Below are positions 26,096 through 34,379 of a DNA stretch of 64,000 nt, piece by piece (within the stretch, counting starts at the first letter, position 1; every line of letters begins with the position of its first letter). This DNA comes from Caldifermentibacillus hisashii (GTDB lineage Bacteria > Bacillota > Bacilli > Bacillales > Caldibacillaceae), in NCBI RefSeq assembly GCF_027568575.1, contig NZ_JANUVP010000002.1; one strand, given 5' to 3'. Under the pieces are notes generated by a model. That model was not told the DNA's origin. It was given only the letters and a program-made list of their open reading frames with translations, and did no database searches. The translations under genes were made by a program, and so were the position numbers.

Positions 26096-28132
26096 ATGGA
26101 AATGAGCCAATATTTAGAAGTCTTTATTGAAGAAAGCAGGGAACATATTCAAAGTTGTAATGAGAACCTTCTGAAGCTCGAAAATGATCCGGACAATTTG
26201 GAACTTATTAATGAAGTTTTCCGTTCAGCTCATACGTTGAAAGGAATGTCAGCAACAATGGGCTTTGAAGATATGGCAAATTTGACTCATCAAATGGAAA
26301 ATGTTCTTGATGGGGTCAGAAACGGTAAATATAAATTTTCCTCAGAATTATTGGATATTATTTTTATGGCCATCGACCATTTAGAAAGCATGGTAAACTC
26401 AATTGCTGCCGGCGGTGAAGGCAAGGAAGATGTGTCGGATGCAATCAATAAATTAAAGATGATTGAATCCGGAAAGATAGTAAACCAATCGGACACAACA
26501 CAAACTGCTGAAATCGATCAAGCAAATATTTCAAAAACCAATTTGAATTATGACCAATTTGAAATAACGGTATTGGAACAGGCGAATGAGCAAGGTTACA
26601 AGGTTTATGAAGTTTCCATATTTATCCGCCCTGACTGTTTATTAAAGGCTGCGAGAGTATACATGGTTTTTGATGTTTTGGAAAAAATTGGGGACATTAT
26701 TAAATCCGTGCCGAACGTTGAACAGTTAGAAGAAGAGCAATTTGATAATGAGTTTGTTGTTACGATTGTTACGCATGATTCAATTGAAGATATAGAGAAA
26801 AAAGTCATGAAAGTATCTGAAATTGAAAAAGTAACTGTGGTACCACTGAAAATTTCTGATTTAAAGAAAGTTAACAATGAAGACAGTTCAGACGAACAAA
26901 AAAATGTTTCACAAAATGTCGAAGGACAAAAGAAAAAAGAAGCTTCCTCTGCTAAGAAAACAACCGATAAAAAAATTACATTATCAAATAAGACGATCCG
27001 TGTAAATATTGAGCGGTTGGATGCGCTTATGAATCTTTTTGAGGAATTAGTAATTGATCGTGGAAGGCTTGACCAGATTGCGAAAGAACTGAATCATCAA
27101 CAATTAAGTGAAACTGTTGAAAAGATGTCGCGTGTGACAAATGATCTTCAATCAGTTGTATTAACAATGCGAATGGTGCCTGTAGAAGCTGTTTTTAATC
27201 GCTTTCCGAAAATGGTTCGCAGCCTGTCCCGGGAATTAGGGAAAAAGATTCATTTACAAATTATCGGACAAGAGACTGAATTAGACCGTACCGTTATTGA
27301 TGAAATTGGTGATCCTTTAGTCCATTTACTAAGAAATTCAGTCGATCATGGGATTGAAATGCCTGAAGAACGGTTACGAAAAGGAAAACCGGAAGAGGGT
27401 ACTATCCAATTGAAGGCATATCATAGCGGTAACCATGTCTTCATCGAAATTACCGATGACGGTGCAGGAATTAATCGCGAAAAAGTGGCACGAAAAGCGG
27501 TTGAAAAGGGAATTATTACGGAAGAACAAATGAATCAATTGACCGACAAAGAAATTTTTAATTTGATTTTAACATCCGGTTTTTCTACAGCCGATAAAAT
27601 TTCTGATATTTCCGGTCGCGGAGTTGGTCTCGATGTCGTAAAAAACACAATTGAATCATTAGGCGGCACGATATCTGTCCATTCGGAGGAAAATGTCGGG
27701 ACAACCTTTTTAATTCAATTACCGCTGACATTATCGATCATTTCCGTTATGTTGGTGGAAGTTCAAAGAGAAAAATATGCCATTCCGTTGACATCCATAA
27801 TTGAAACAGCCATTTTTAAAAAATCGGAAATTTACTATGCCCATGAGCAACCGGTTATTGATTTCCGAGGGAAGGTAGTACCGATACTATCTTTACAAGA
27901 AATTTTTCAAGTTCCTAAAGTTATCGAAGGAAATGATTATATTTCAACTGTGATCATTCGAAAAGGGGACAAGTTGGCGGGTTTGGTTGTTGATTCCTTT
28001 ATTGGACAAGAGGAAATAGTATTAAAATCGTTGGGAAACTACTTAACAAATGTCTTTGCCATCTCCGGTGCAACCATTTTAGGCGATGGACAAGTCGCAT
28101 TGATTATTGACTGCAATGCTTTAATTAAATAA
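26096..28132 (+). CDS. cheA: Chemotaxis histidine kinase CheA
   Basis: CheA is the receptor-coupled autokinase that phosphorylates CheY and CheB. I chose ATG 26096 (MEMSQYLEVF, 678 residues), which matches the B. subtilis N-terminus and has GAGGGATGAG upstream; ATG 26087 is an alternative. Domains: Hpt with His46 in RSAHTLKGMSA; P2 CheY-binding region around residues 150-260; a Lys-rich linker; P3 dimerisation; P4 kinase with N box HLLRNSVDHGIE, G1 ITDDGAGINREKV and G2 SGRGVGLDVVKN; C-terminal CheW-like P5. Complete. Confidence 0.98.
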   Translation: MEMSQYLEVFIEESREHIQSCNENLLKLENDPDNLELINEVFRSAHTLKGMSATMGFEDMANLTHQMENVLDGVRNGKYKFSSELLDIIFMAIDHLESMVNSIAAGGEGKEDVSDAINKLKMIESGKIVNQSDTTQTAEIDQANISKTNLNYDQFEITVLEQANEQGYKVYEVSIFIRPDCLLKAARVYMVFDVLEKIGDIIKSVPNVEQLEEEQFDNEFVVTIVTHDSIEDIEKKVMKVSEIEKVTVVPLKISDLKKVNNEDSSDEQKNVSQNVEGQKKKEASSAKKTTDKKITLSNKTIRVNIERLDALMNLFEELVIDRGRLDQIAKELNHQQLSETVEKMSRVTNDLQSVVLTMRMVPVEAVFNRFPKMVRSLSRELGKKIHLQIIGQETELDRTVIDEIGDPLVHLLRNSVDHGIEMPEERLRKGKPEEGTIQLKAYHSGNHVFIEITDDGAGINREKVARKAVEKGIITEEQMNQLTDKEIFNLILTSGFSTADKISDISGRGVGLDVVKNTIESLGGTISVHSEENVGTTFLIQLPLTLSIISVMLVEVQREKYAIPLTSIIETAIFKKSEIYYAHEQPVIDFRGKVVPILSLQEIFQVPKVIEGNDYISTVIIRKGDKLAGLVVDSFIGQEEIVLKSLGNYLTNVFAISGATILGDGQVALIIDCNALIK

Positions 28133-28218
28133 TTCTTTATCATTGAATTCTTGACTGTCAAAATGTTTCTTATTCGTTAACTCCAGCAGTTGATCTAATT
28201 GGAAAGGAAGAGGATGTC

Positions 28219-28668
28219 ATGCCTGTTCAAACAGAAGCGAAGGAACAAAAAGTTGTCGTTTTTTCCTTAAATCAAAAAGAGTATGCTTTAGATGTTCAAC
28301 ATGTTGTATCAATTGAAAAAATGCAACATTTTACCAGAGTCCCTCATGTACCAAATTATATTAAAGGGGTCATTAATTTGCGTGGGGTGATTATTCCCAT
28401 TATTGATTTGCGAACCCGTTTTCAAGTAGAGGCGGCTGAATATAATCAAAATACGAGAATCATCATTGTTTCCATGGCAGATAAAGAGGTCGGTCTTATT
28501 GTCGATGAAGCAAATGATGTGATGAATATTGATATGGATACCATTGAATCTCAACCTGACGTAATCGGCACGGAAAGGCAAAATTATATCGCCGGTGTTG
28601 TAAAAATTCAGGATCGACTGCTCATCTTGTTAAAACTGGAAAAAATATTAAATTTTCAAGAGGATTGA
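28219..28668 (+). CDS. cheW: Chemotaxis coupling protein CheW
   Basis: CheW is an adaptor that links chemoreceptors to CheA in arrays. The 149-residue protein is a single CheW domain: VVFSLNQKEYALDVQHVVSIEKMQHFTRVPHVPNYIKGVINLRGVIIPIIDLRTRF, then RIIIVSMADKEVGLIVDEANDVM. It starts at ATG 28219 behind AAAGGAAGAGG. The 86-base gap after cheA is unusual for this compact operon; I saw no convincing promoter in it. Confidence 0.97.
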   Translation: MPVQTEAKEQKVVVFSLNQKEYALDVQHVVSIEKMQHFTRVPHVPNYIKGVINLRGVIIPIIDLRTRFQVEAAEYNQNTRIIIVSMADKEVGLIVDEANDVMNIDMDTIESQPDVIGTERQNYIAGVVKIQDRLLILLKLEKILNFQED

Positions 28669-28675
28669 GTGATGC

Positions 28676-29317
28676 GTGTTGAATAATAATTTCTTAAATT
28701 CCTTTCAATTAGATATTTTGAAAGAAATCGGTAATATTGGAGCCGGAAATGCTGCCACCGCTCTTTCCGGCTTACTAAATAAAAAAATCGAAATGAATGT
28801 ACCCAGTGTTCAGGTTGTATCATTTGAAGAAATGATGGAACTGGTTGGCGGAGCGGATATGGTTGTGGCAGCCGTTTTTCTACAAATTGATGGGGACTTA
28901 ACAGGAAATATGTTCTTTTTATTGCCGATTAAACAAGCGACGATATTTATTCAGCAGTTGACGGGAATGTCGGATTTTTCTTTTGATGAGCCGTCCGTTC
29001 CTGAACTCGCTTTATCCGCATTTCAGGAAATGGGGAACATCTTGGCCGGTTCTTATTTATCTGCTCTTTCCGATTTTTTGCAAATGCATATCGTTCCATC
29101 GGTTCCTGCAGTAGGAATTGATATGTTTGGCGCCATTATCAGCTATGGACTGATTGAAATATCCCAGGTAAGTGATTTTGCAATTGTCATCGATACTGAA
29201 ATAAAAGACCCGGACACAATGAATGAATCTGACCTTTATAAAGGCCATTTTTTCTTACTACCTGATCCCGATTCATTTGTAAAACTTTTTACGAAACTTG
29301 GGGTTGACATGGAATGA
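28676..29317 (+). CDS. cheC: CheY-P phosphatase CheC
   Basis: CheC dephosphorylates CheY~P and, complexed with CheD, links receptor deamidation to adaptation. The 213-residue product has two phosphatase active-site helices: LDILKEIGNIGAGNAATALS and ELALSAFQEMGNILAGSYLSALS, each with Glu and Asn in the ExxN arrangement. The start is GTG 28676, with TTG 28679 also possible; AGGAT lies upstream. The last four bases overlap cheD, in keeping with their physical interaction. Confidence 0.96.
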   Translation: MLNNNFLNSFQLDILKEIGNIGAGNAATALSGLLNKKIEMNVPSVQVVSFEEMMELVGGADMVVAAVFLQIDGDLTGNMFFLLPIKQATIFIQQLTGMSDFSFDEPSVPELALSAFQEMGNILAGSYLSALSDFLQMHIVPSVPAVGIDMFGAIISYGLIEISQVSDFAIVIDTEIKDPDTMNESDLYKGHFFLLPDPDSFVKLFTKLGVDME

Positions 29318-29811
29318 TACAAGAATCCATCGTTATAAAAGTCGGAATCGCCGATATGAAAATTGTTACTGCTCCAAATACAATTCGAACATCTGGTCTT
29401 GGTTCTTGTGTCGGTGTTGTTTTATATGACTTGCAGAAAAAAATTGCCGGATTGGCCCATATTATGCTTCCTGATTCTTCTTTGGCCAGAGGGGAAACCA
29501 TTCATAAAGCCAAATATGCGGATACTGCCGTCGAATGTCTTATTCAGCTGTTGGAAAAAGAAGGGGTAAATAAAAAGCAATTGAAAGCAAAAATTGCCGG
29601 TGGTGCAGAAATGTTTAAATTTATGACAAAAACTGACATCATGCGGATCGGTCCAAGAAATGTCGATGCAGTAAAACAAGAACTGAAGAGGTTTTCTATT
29701 CCACTTGTTGCCGAAGATGTAGGCGGCTCCAGTGGAAGAACGATTGAATTTTCCCCCGAATCAGGGAAATTAATGGTCAGAACGGTAAATCAATCGAGTA
29801 AAGAAATATGA
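29314..29811 (+). CDS. cheD: Chemoreceptor glutamine deamidase CheD
   Basis: CheD deamidates glutamines in chemoreceptors and stimulates CheC. The 165-residue product has the nucleophilic cysteine in TSGLGSCVGVVLYD, the histidine in AGLAHIMLPDS and the conserved KYADTAVECLI and KIAGGAEMF segments. It ends in the typical VGGSSGRTIEFSPESGKLMVR. It starts at ATG 29314 overlapping the cheC stop. sigD follows after a gap containing its ribosome site. Confidence 0.97.
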   Translation: MIQESIVIKVGIADMKIVTAPNTIRTSGLGSCVGVVLYDLQKKIAGLAHIMLPDSSLARGETIHKAKYADTAVECLIQLLEKEGVNKKQLKAKIAGGAEMFKFMTKTDIMRIGPRNVDAVKQELKRFSIPLVAEDVGGSSGRTIEFSPESGKLMVRTVNQSSKEI

Positions 29812-29894
29812 TGATTCATTGTTTTGTTTCCTTTCAATTTATGAAGGCTAAAACAATTGATTTCACAGCGAATGTATTAAAGGAGGGGGTCATT

Positions 29895-30686
29895 TTGCCT
29901 TATACAGTTAAGTCTGATCAAAACGACCAAACAAAAGAGAGTATGGCAGAAGATTCTCTATTTTATCAATGGTTGAAGCATCGTGATGAGAAAATAGGAA
30001 ATCAACTTATTGAAAAATATACACCACTGGTTCACCTAATCGTGGAAAAAATATATAAAAATGTTCCAAAATCAGTCATGAAGGACGAATTAATAAGTTT
30101 AGGATTTTCCGGTTTGTTTGAAGCAATGCAAAAGTATGATCCCGGCCGGGAATTAAAATTTGAGACGTATGCAACATTTCGGATTCGTGGCGCTATTTTG
30201 GATGGACTAAGAAAAGAAGATTGGTTACCGCGAAAAACACGGGAAAAAATGAAAAAGTTGGAAACAACCATTGCCAGATTGGAACAAAAATATTTACGCA
30301 ATGTTACTCCTGAAGAAATTGCCAAAGAGACGGAATTGTCAGTAGAAGAAGTGCATTCGTTATTAGGTGACAATTTTTTTTCAAACATCCTCTCTATCGA
30401 TGACCATACGAATCAAAAGGGCGACGAGAAAGAGTCCCAATCCTTTGTTATTCGTGATGAAAAAGTGAAGACACCTGAAGAAAGCTTATTATTTGCAGAA
30501 AAAATTAATGAGTTAAAGAAGGCTATCGAAAAATTATCACAGAATGAGCAACTTGTGTTAAACTTATTTTATAAAGAAGAATTAACATTTACTGAAATCG
30601 GTCAAATACTAGAGCTTTCTACATCAAGAATCTCACAAATTCATACGAAATCCATTCAAAAGTTAAAAGCATACTTAAATACGTAA
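29895..30686 (+). CDS. sigD: RNA polymerase sigma factor for flagellar and chemotaxis genes, SigD
   Basis: SigD is the sigma-28 family factor directing late flagellar, autolysin and chemotaxis genes, held by FlgM until hook completion. The start is TTG 29895 (MPYTVKSDQ), with GGAGGGGG upstream, for 263 residues. Region 2 is clear (SLGFSGLFEAMQKYDPGRELKFETYATFRIRGAILDGLRKEDWLPR). Region 3 has EEIAKETELSVEEV. Region 4 has YKEELTFTEIGQILELSTSRISQIHTKSIQKLK. As in B. subtilis, it is the near-terminal gene of the fla/che operon, so its level depends on read-through of about 26 kb. Confidence 0.97.
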   Translation: MPYTVKSDQNDQTKESMAEDSLFYQWLKHRDEKIGNQLIEKYTPLVHLIVEKIYKNVPKSVMKDELISLGFSGLFEAMQKYDPGRELKFETYATFRIRGAILDGLRKEDWLPRKTREKMKKLETTIARLEQKYLRNVTPEEIAKETELSVEEVHSLLGDNFFSNILSIDDHTNQKGDEKESQSFVIRDEKVKTPEESLLFAEKINELKKAIEKLSQNEQLVLNLFYKEELTFTEIGQILELSTSRISQIHTKSIQKLKAYLNT

Positions 30687-30719
30687 TATAAACGATGCAA
30701 ATAAAGGCAGGCGGTTTCT

Positions 30720-31028
30720 ATGAGTTTGAAAGCTGTTGAAATGCAAATTGCCTTACCGAGGACTCAAGATGCGGGAAAATTGCAAAGTGAATGGAATAAT
30801 CGGGCACTACTCATGAATTTGCAGGCACATGTAGCAGTTCAAAAAGAAGCTGATAAAAAGCGAAAAACGGTTTCTGAAAACGAGGAAGCTTATTTGGCAG
30901 AGTGGAAAGACGATACGTCCGGTCGGGATCATGACCTTCCACCTACACAATTAAAAGAGATTGATCATCATTCTCAAGAACAAGTTCAACACCCTTTTAA
31001 AGGACATCATATCGATTATCTTGGGTAA
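30720..31028 (+). CDS. Unrecognised 102-residue protein between sigD and swrB
   Basis: I do not recognise this gene. It starts at ATG 30720 with GGCAGGCGG upstream and stops 10 bases before swrB, so it is in the same operon and probably expressed with sigD. The N-terminal half looks ordered (LKAVEMQIALPRTQDAG, then QSEWNNRALLMNLQAH). The second half is Lys/Glu-rich and then a His-rich, Pro-containing tail (DHDLPPTQLKEIDHHSQ, HPFKGHHIDYLG). There is no signal peptide or membrane segment. Codon use resembles its neighbours. B. subtilis has no gene known to me at this exact position; similar small proteins probably exist in other bacilli. Confidence 0.75.
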   Translation: MSLKAVEMQIALPRTQDAGKLQSEWNNRALLMNLQAHVAVQKEADKKRKTVSENEEAYLAEWKDDTSGRDHDLPPTQLKEIDHHSQEQVQHPFKGHHIDYLG

Positions 31029-31038
31029 GGAGTAAGAA

Positions 31039-31602
31039 ATGGTCTACTTAATTGTTCTTACACTCATCATATCATTGTTAGCATTATTCGCTGTAATCAT
31101 ATTATATATCCGTCAAAACCGGCTTTTTCATATTGAAAAGAGATATAAACAATTAAATGATGAGTTGGAAGCAAGTGTTTCTGCATTTATAATTGAAATG
31201 AAGGAAGAGAATGAGGCATTTATTAACAAAATAAAACAGCTGCAATCCTCTGATAAAAAGAATGAAACGATTGAGCCTGTAAATTTAAATATCGAACGAA
31301 ACGGTAAAGATACAGTTGAATATGGAACGGATTATCAAGTTCTTCCTGTGTCACCGCCACTATTTGCAGGAATCAAAGAATATCAAAAAGCGGTAAAGCA
31401 AACAACGGATATACCCGAAAAGGAAACCAATGTTCGCAAGGAAGATCAGTCGGAGGTGCAATCAGCAGCTGATTCAGACCTGCACAAAATAAAACAATTA
31501 TTGAATGCCGGATATTCGATTGATGAAATAGCCAAAACTTTACATAAAGGAAAAACAGAAATTGAACTGTTAATTAAGTTTTCTCCGGATTTTTTTAATT
31601 AA
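31039..31602 (+). CDS. swrB: Swarming motility protein SwrB (YlxL family)
   Basis: SwrB is a membrane-anchored activator of flagellar type III export and basal body maturation in B. subtilis, encoded last in fla/che. The 187-residue product has an N-terminal transmembrane helix (residues about 3-25, LIVLTLIISLLALFAVIILYI), a coiled coil, a low-complexity middle, and a C-terminal helix-turn-helix-like segment (IKQLLNAGYSIDEIAKTLHKGKTEIELLIKFSPDFF). The sequence is poorly conserved in the family; topology, tail motif and position support the call. A terminator follows. Confidence 0.85.
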   Translation: MVYLIVLTLIISLLALFAVIILYIRQNRLFHIEKRYKQLNDELEASVSAFIIEMKEENEAFINKIKQLQSSDKKNETIEPVNLNIERNGKDTVEYGTDYQVLPVSPPLFAGIKEYQKAVKQTTDIPEKETNVRKEDQSEVQSAADSDLHKIKQLLNAGYSIDEIAKTLHKGKTEIELLIKFSPDFFN

Positions 31603-31625
31603 AAAGCAATAAAGAAAAAGAAATG

Positions 31626-31656
31626 AAAGGATTCCAAAGTCGAGTCCTTTTTTTTA
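31626..31656 (+). terminator. Terminator of the fla/che operon
   Basis: AAGGATTC pairs with GAGTCCTT (one G-U pair) around a short loop, followed immediately by eight or more T. It closes the operon after swrB and precedes the rpsB promoter. Confidence 0.85.
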
Positions 31657-31663
31657 TAATAAC

Positions 31664-31692
31664 TTGATTGTCATTAACGGTTATGTTATATT
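31664..31692 (+). promoter_or_regulatory. Sigma-A promoter of rpsB-tsf
   Basis: TTGATT (31664-31669) and TATATT (31687-31692) are separated by exactly 17 bases. Transcription would begin near 31699, just at a GTGTG-AATA-CACAC hairpin, giving a leader of about 125 bases before rpsB. Confidence 0.7.
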
Positions 31693-31700
31693 ATTTACTG

Positions 31701-31790
31701 GTGTGAATACACACGTTCATGGATTTAAGCAGAGGTGCTGTTTGTCAAAGTCTAATGACATGACAGTCCTGTTTAAAGAAGAAGTGAACG
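31701..31790 (+). promoter_or_regulatory. Structured 5' leader of rpsB (candidate ribosomal-protein autoregulatory RNA)
   Basis: The leader starts with a hairpin GTGTG/CACAC (31701-31714). It then forms nested helices: CGTTCA (31714-31719) with TGAACG (31785-31790), TTTAAGCAG (31724-31732) with CTGTTTAAA (31769-31777), CTGT (31738-31741) with ACAG (31763-31766), and TGTCA (31743-31747) with TGACA (31756-31760). Many ribosomal protein operons are autoregulated through such leaders; whether S2 binds this one is inference. Confidence 0.5.
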
Positions 31791-31824
31791 GAGGAAAAGA
31801 AAACCATTTAGGAGGAAAATTTTT

Positions 31825-32547
31825 ATGTCAGTACTTTCTATGAAGCAATTGCTTGAAGCCGGTGTACATTTTGGACACCAAACGCGCCGTTGGAACCCGA
31901 AAATGAAAAAATACATTTTCCAAGAGCGAAACGGTATTTATATCATTGACCTGCAAAAAACGGTGAAAAAAGTTGAAGAAGCATACAACTTTATTAAAGA
32001 AGTTGCGGCTGACGGCGGGAAAATTTTGTTTGTCGGGACAAAGAAACAAGCCCAAGAATCGGTAAAAGAAGAAGCCGAACGTGTTGGAATGTACTATGTC
32101 AACCATCGCTGGTTAGGTGGTACATTAACGAACTTTGAAACGATCCAAAAACGGATTCAACGTTTGAAAGATCTTGAAAGAATGGCTGAAGACGGTACTT
32201 TTGACGTGCTGCCGAAAAAAGAAGTAGGCCAATTGAAAAAAGAACAAGAAAAATTGGAAAAGTTCCTTGGTGGAATTAAAGATATGAAAGAATTGCCTGA
32301 TGCATTATTTGTCATTGATCCACGCAAAGAACGCATTGCAGTTCAAGAAGCACGTAAATTAAACATTCCGATTGTCGGTATTGTTGATACAAACTGCGAT
32401 CCGGATGAAATTGATTATGTGATTCCGGCAAACGATGATGCGATTCGTGCCGTGAAATTATTAACCGGTAAAATGGCTGATGCAATTATGGAAGCAAGAC
32501 AAGGTGAAGAAGAAGCAGTTGTAGAAGTTGAACCTGCTGCTGAGTAA
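31825..32547 (+). CDS. rpsB: 30S ribosomal protein S2
   Basis: This is the 240-residue S2, a late-assembling protein of the small subunit that also anchors S1 where present. The start MSVLSMKQLLEAGVHFGHQTRRWNPKMKKYIF is universal. The S2 signature KILFVGTKKQAQ and the C-terminal PDALFVIDPRKERIAVQEARKLNIPIVGIVDTNCDP are clear, with the usual acidic tail. It starts at ATG 31825 behind TAGGAGG. A strong terminator follows, so tsf depends on partial read-through or a separate promoter. Confidence 0.99.
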   Translation: MSVLSMKQLLEAGVHFGHQTRRWNPKMKKYIFQERNGIYIIDLQKTVKKVEEAYNFIKEVAADGGKILFVGTKKQAQESVKEEAERVGMYYVNHRWLGGTLTNFETIQKRIQRLKDLERMAEDGTFDVLPKKEVGQLKKEQEKLEKFLGGIKDMKELPDALFVIDPRKERIAVQEARKLNIPIVGIVDTNCDPDEIDYVIPANDDAIRAVKLLTGKMADAIMEARQGEEEAVVEVEPAAE

Positions 32548-32554
32548 AGGGATG

Positions 32555-32592
32555 AAGGTGATAAGAGGGAAAGCCCTTATCACCTTTTTTTC
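32555..32592 (+). terminator. Terminator/attenuator between rpsB and tsf
   Basis: AAGGTGATAAG pairs with CTTATCACCTT around GAGGGAAAGCC, followed by a run of T. A strong hairpin between rpsB and tsf would lower tsf transcription relative to rpsB. Confidence 0.85.
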
Positions 32593-32672
32593 GAAACAAT
32601 CATAGAAAATAATAAATCTGATGAATACTATTATTGTACATAACAAATGAAGATATTTAGGAGGAAAGGTAC

Positions 32673-33554
32673 ATGGCTATTACAGCACAGATGGTAAAAG
32701 AGTTACGTGAAAAAACTGGTGCAGGAATGATGGATTGCAAAAAAGCTTTGACTGAAACGGATGGTGATATGGAAAAAGCCATTGATCTTCTTCGTGAAAA
32801 AGGAATTGCAAAAGCTGCGAAAAAAGCCGACCGCATTGCTGCTGAAGGGATTACTTACATTTTGACTGAGGGTAATAATGCCGTTATTTTAGAAGTAAAT
32901 GCGGAAACGGATTTTGTTGCTAAAAACGAACAATTCTTAACGCTAGTAAAAGAAATTGCTGCACATTTATTAGCCAAAAAACCGCAAACCGTCGAAGAAG
33001 CACTTGAACAAAAGATGGAAAACGGTGCAACTTTAAATGAACATATCAATTCCGCCATTGCAAAAATCGGTGAAAAAATTACTTTACGTCGTTTTGCCGT
33101 TCTTACAAAAGGTGCAGAAGATGCATTTGGCGCTTACCAACATTTAGGCGGCCGCATTTCTGTGCTTACCGTACTAGAAGGAACGACAGATGAAGCAGTA
33201 GCGAAAGATGTGGCAATGCACGCAGCAGCGTTAAATCCAAAATATGTCAGCCGTGAACAAGTACCTACAGATGAAGTTGAACGCGAAAAAGAAGTACTGA
33301 AACAACAAGCATTAAATGAAGGGAAACCGGAAAACATCGTTGAAAAAATGGTCATTGGCCGTCTAAATAAATTTTATGAAGAAATTTGCCTGTTAGAACA
33401 ACCGTTTGTAAAAAATCCGGATGAAAAAGTTAGTCAATATGTAAAATCCAAAAATGCCATAATAAGAGAATTTATTCGTTATGAAGTCGGTGAAGGATTA
33501 GAAAAACGCCAAGAAAACTTTGCAGAAGAAGTTATGAATCAAGTGAAAAAATAA
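32673..33554 (+). CDS. tsf: Elongation factor Ts
   Basis: EF-Ts is the guanine nucleotide exchange factor for EF-Tu. The 293-residue protein has the N-terminal UBA-like module (VKELREKTGAGMMDCKKALTETDGDMEKAIDLLREKGIAKAAKKADR) and the TDFVAKN motif (VNAETDFVAKNEQF) that contacts EF-Tu. The core subdomains and C-terminal module end in EGLEKRQENFAEEVMNQVKK. It starts at ATG 32673 behind AGGAGG. It is flanked by terminators on both sides. Confidence 0.99.
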   Translation: MAITAQMVKELREKTGAGMMDCKKALTETDGDMEKAIDLLREKGIAKAAKKADRIAAEGITYILTEGNNAVILEVNAETDFVAKNEQFLTLVKEIAAHLLAKKPQTVEEALEQKMENGATLNEHINSAIAKIGEKITLRRFAVLTKGAEDAFGAYQHLGGRISVLTVLEGTTDEAVAKDVAMHAAALNPKYVSREQVPTDEVEREKEVLKQQALNEGKPENIVEKMVIGRLNKFYEEICLLEQPFVKNPDEKVSQYVKSKNAIIREFIRYEVGEGLEKRQENFAEEVMNQVKK

Positions 33555-33563
33555 TCATGTCAT

Positions 33564-33621
33564 AAGGTTGACCTGTGAGAGGCTTTCAATGCTTATTCTT
33601 CTACACAAGTCAACCTTTTTA
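33564..33621 (+). terminator. Terminator after tsf
   Basis: AAGGTTGAC (33564-33572) and GTCAACCTT (33609-33617) pair perfectly over nine bases, followed by a T-run. The loop of 36 bases can form an additional short GTG/CAC helix. Confidence 0.75.
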
Positions 33622-33654
33622 CAGACAAGAAATTATACATATCGGGGGTTTTTT

Positions 33655-34377
33655 ATGGAAAATCCAAAATATAAGCGTATCGTCCTAAAGTTAAGTGGTG
33701 AGGCATTAGCCGGTGACACAGGTTTCGGAATCAACCCAAAAGTAATTAAATCAATTGCTACCCAAGTAAAAGAAGTTGCCCAAATGGGTGTAGAAGTAGC
33801 AGTTGTTGTCGGGGGCGGTAATATTTGGCGCGGAAAAATCGGCAGTGAAATGGGTATGGATCGTGCAACCGCAGATTATATGGGAATGCTTGCAACAGTC
33901 ATGAATTCCTTGGCATTACAAGACAGTCTGGAACAACTCGGTATTGAAACGCGGGTACAAACATCAATCGAGATGCGGCAAGTAGCTGAACCATATATTC
34001 GTCGCAGAGCGATTCGTCATCTCGAAAAAAAACGGGTAGTTATTTTTGCTGGAGGTACCGGAAATCCATATTTTTCAACCGATACAACGGCCGCTTTACG
34101 GGCAGCTGAAATTGAAGCAGAAGTTATTTTAATGGCTAAAAATAATGTGGATGGTGTGTATTCTGCTGATCCTTTAAAGGATAAAAGTGCAAAAAAATAT
34201 GTACAGCTTTCCTATTTAGATGTCATTAAGAACGGATTACAAGTTATGGATTCGACAGCCTCATCCCTATGTATGGACAATGATATTCCACTTATTGTAT
34301 TCTCAATTATGGAAGAAGGTAATATTAGGAAAGTTGTCCTTGGTGAAAATATTGGAACGATAGTAAGGGGGAAATAA
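33655..34377 (+). CDS. pyrH: UMP kinase PyrH
   Basis: PyrH phosphorylates UMP to UDP in pyrimidine nucleotide synthesis, as a hexamer of the amino acid kinase fold. The start is ATG 33655 (MENPKYKRIVLKLSGEAL), after ATCGGGGG, for 240 residues. Motifs include VLKLSGEALAGD, the VVGGGNIWRG loop, GTGNPYFSTDTTAALRAAEIEAEVILMAKNNVDGVY and the C-terminal GTIVRG. It forms a two-gene unit with frr, two bases downstream. Confidence 0.98.
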   Translation: MENPKYKRIVLKLSGEALAGDTGFGINPKVIKSIATQVKEVAQMGVEVAVVVGGGNIWRGKIGSEMGMDRATADYMGMLATVMNSLALQDSLEQLGIETRVQTSIEMRQVAEPYIRRRAIRHLEKKRVVIFAGGTGNPYFSTDTTAALRAAEIEAEVILMAKNNVDGVYSADPLKDKSAKKYVQLSYLDVIKNGLQVMDSTASSLCMDNDIPLIVFSIMEEGNIRKVVLGENIGTIVRGK

Positions 34378-34379
34378 AC

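Noticed and set aside
28133..28218. Internal promoter before cheW (TTGACT near 28150)
   Set aside because: A -35-like box is present but no acceptable -10 at 16-18 bases.
33568..33654. Longer PyrH beginning inside the tsf terminator
   Set aside because: The extension would cross the terminator hairpin and has no ribosome site; the family start is at 33655.
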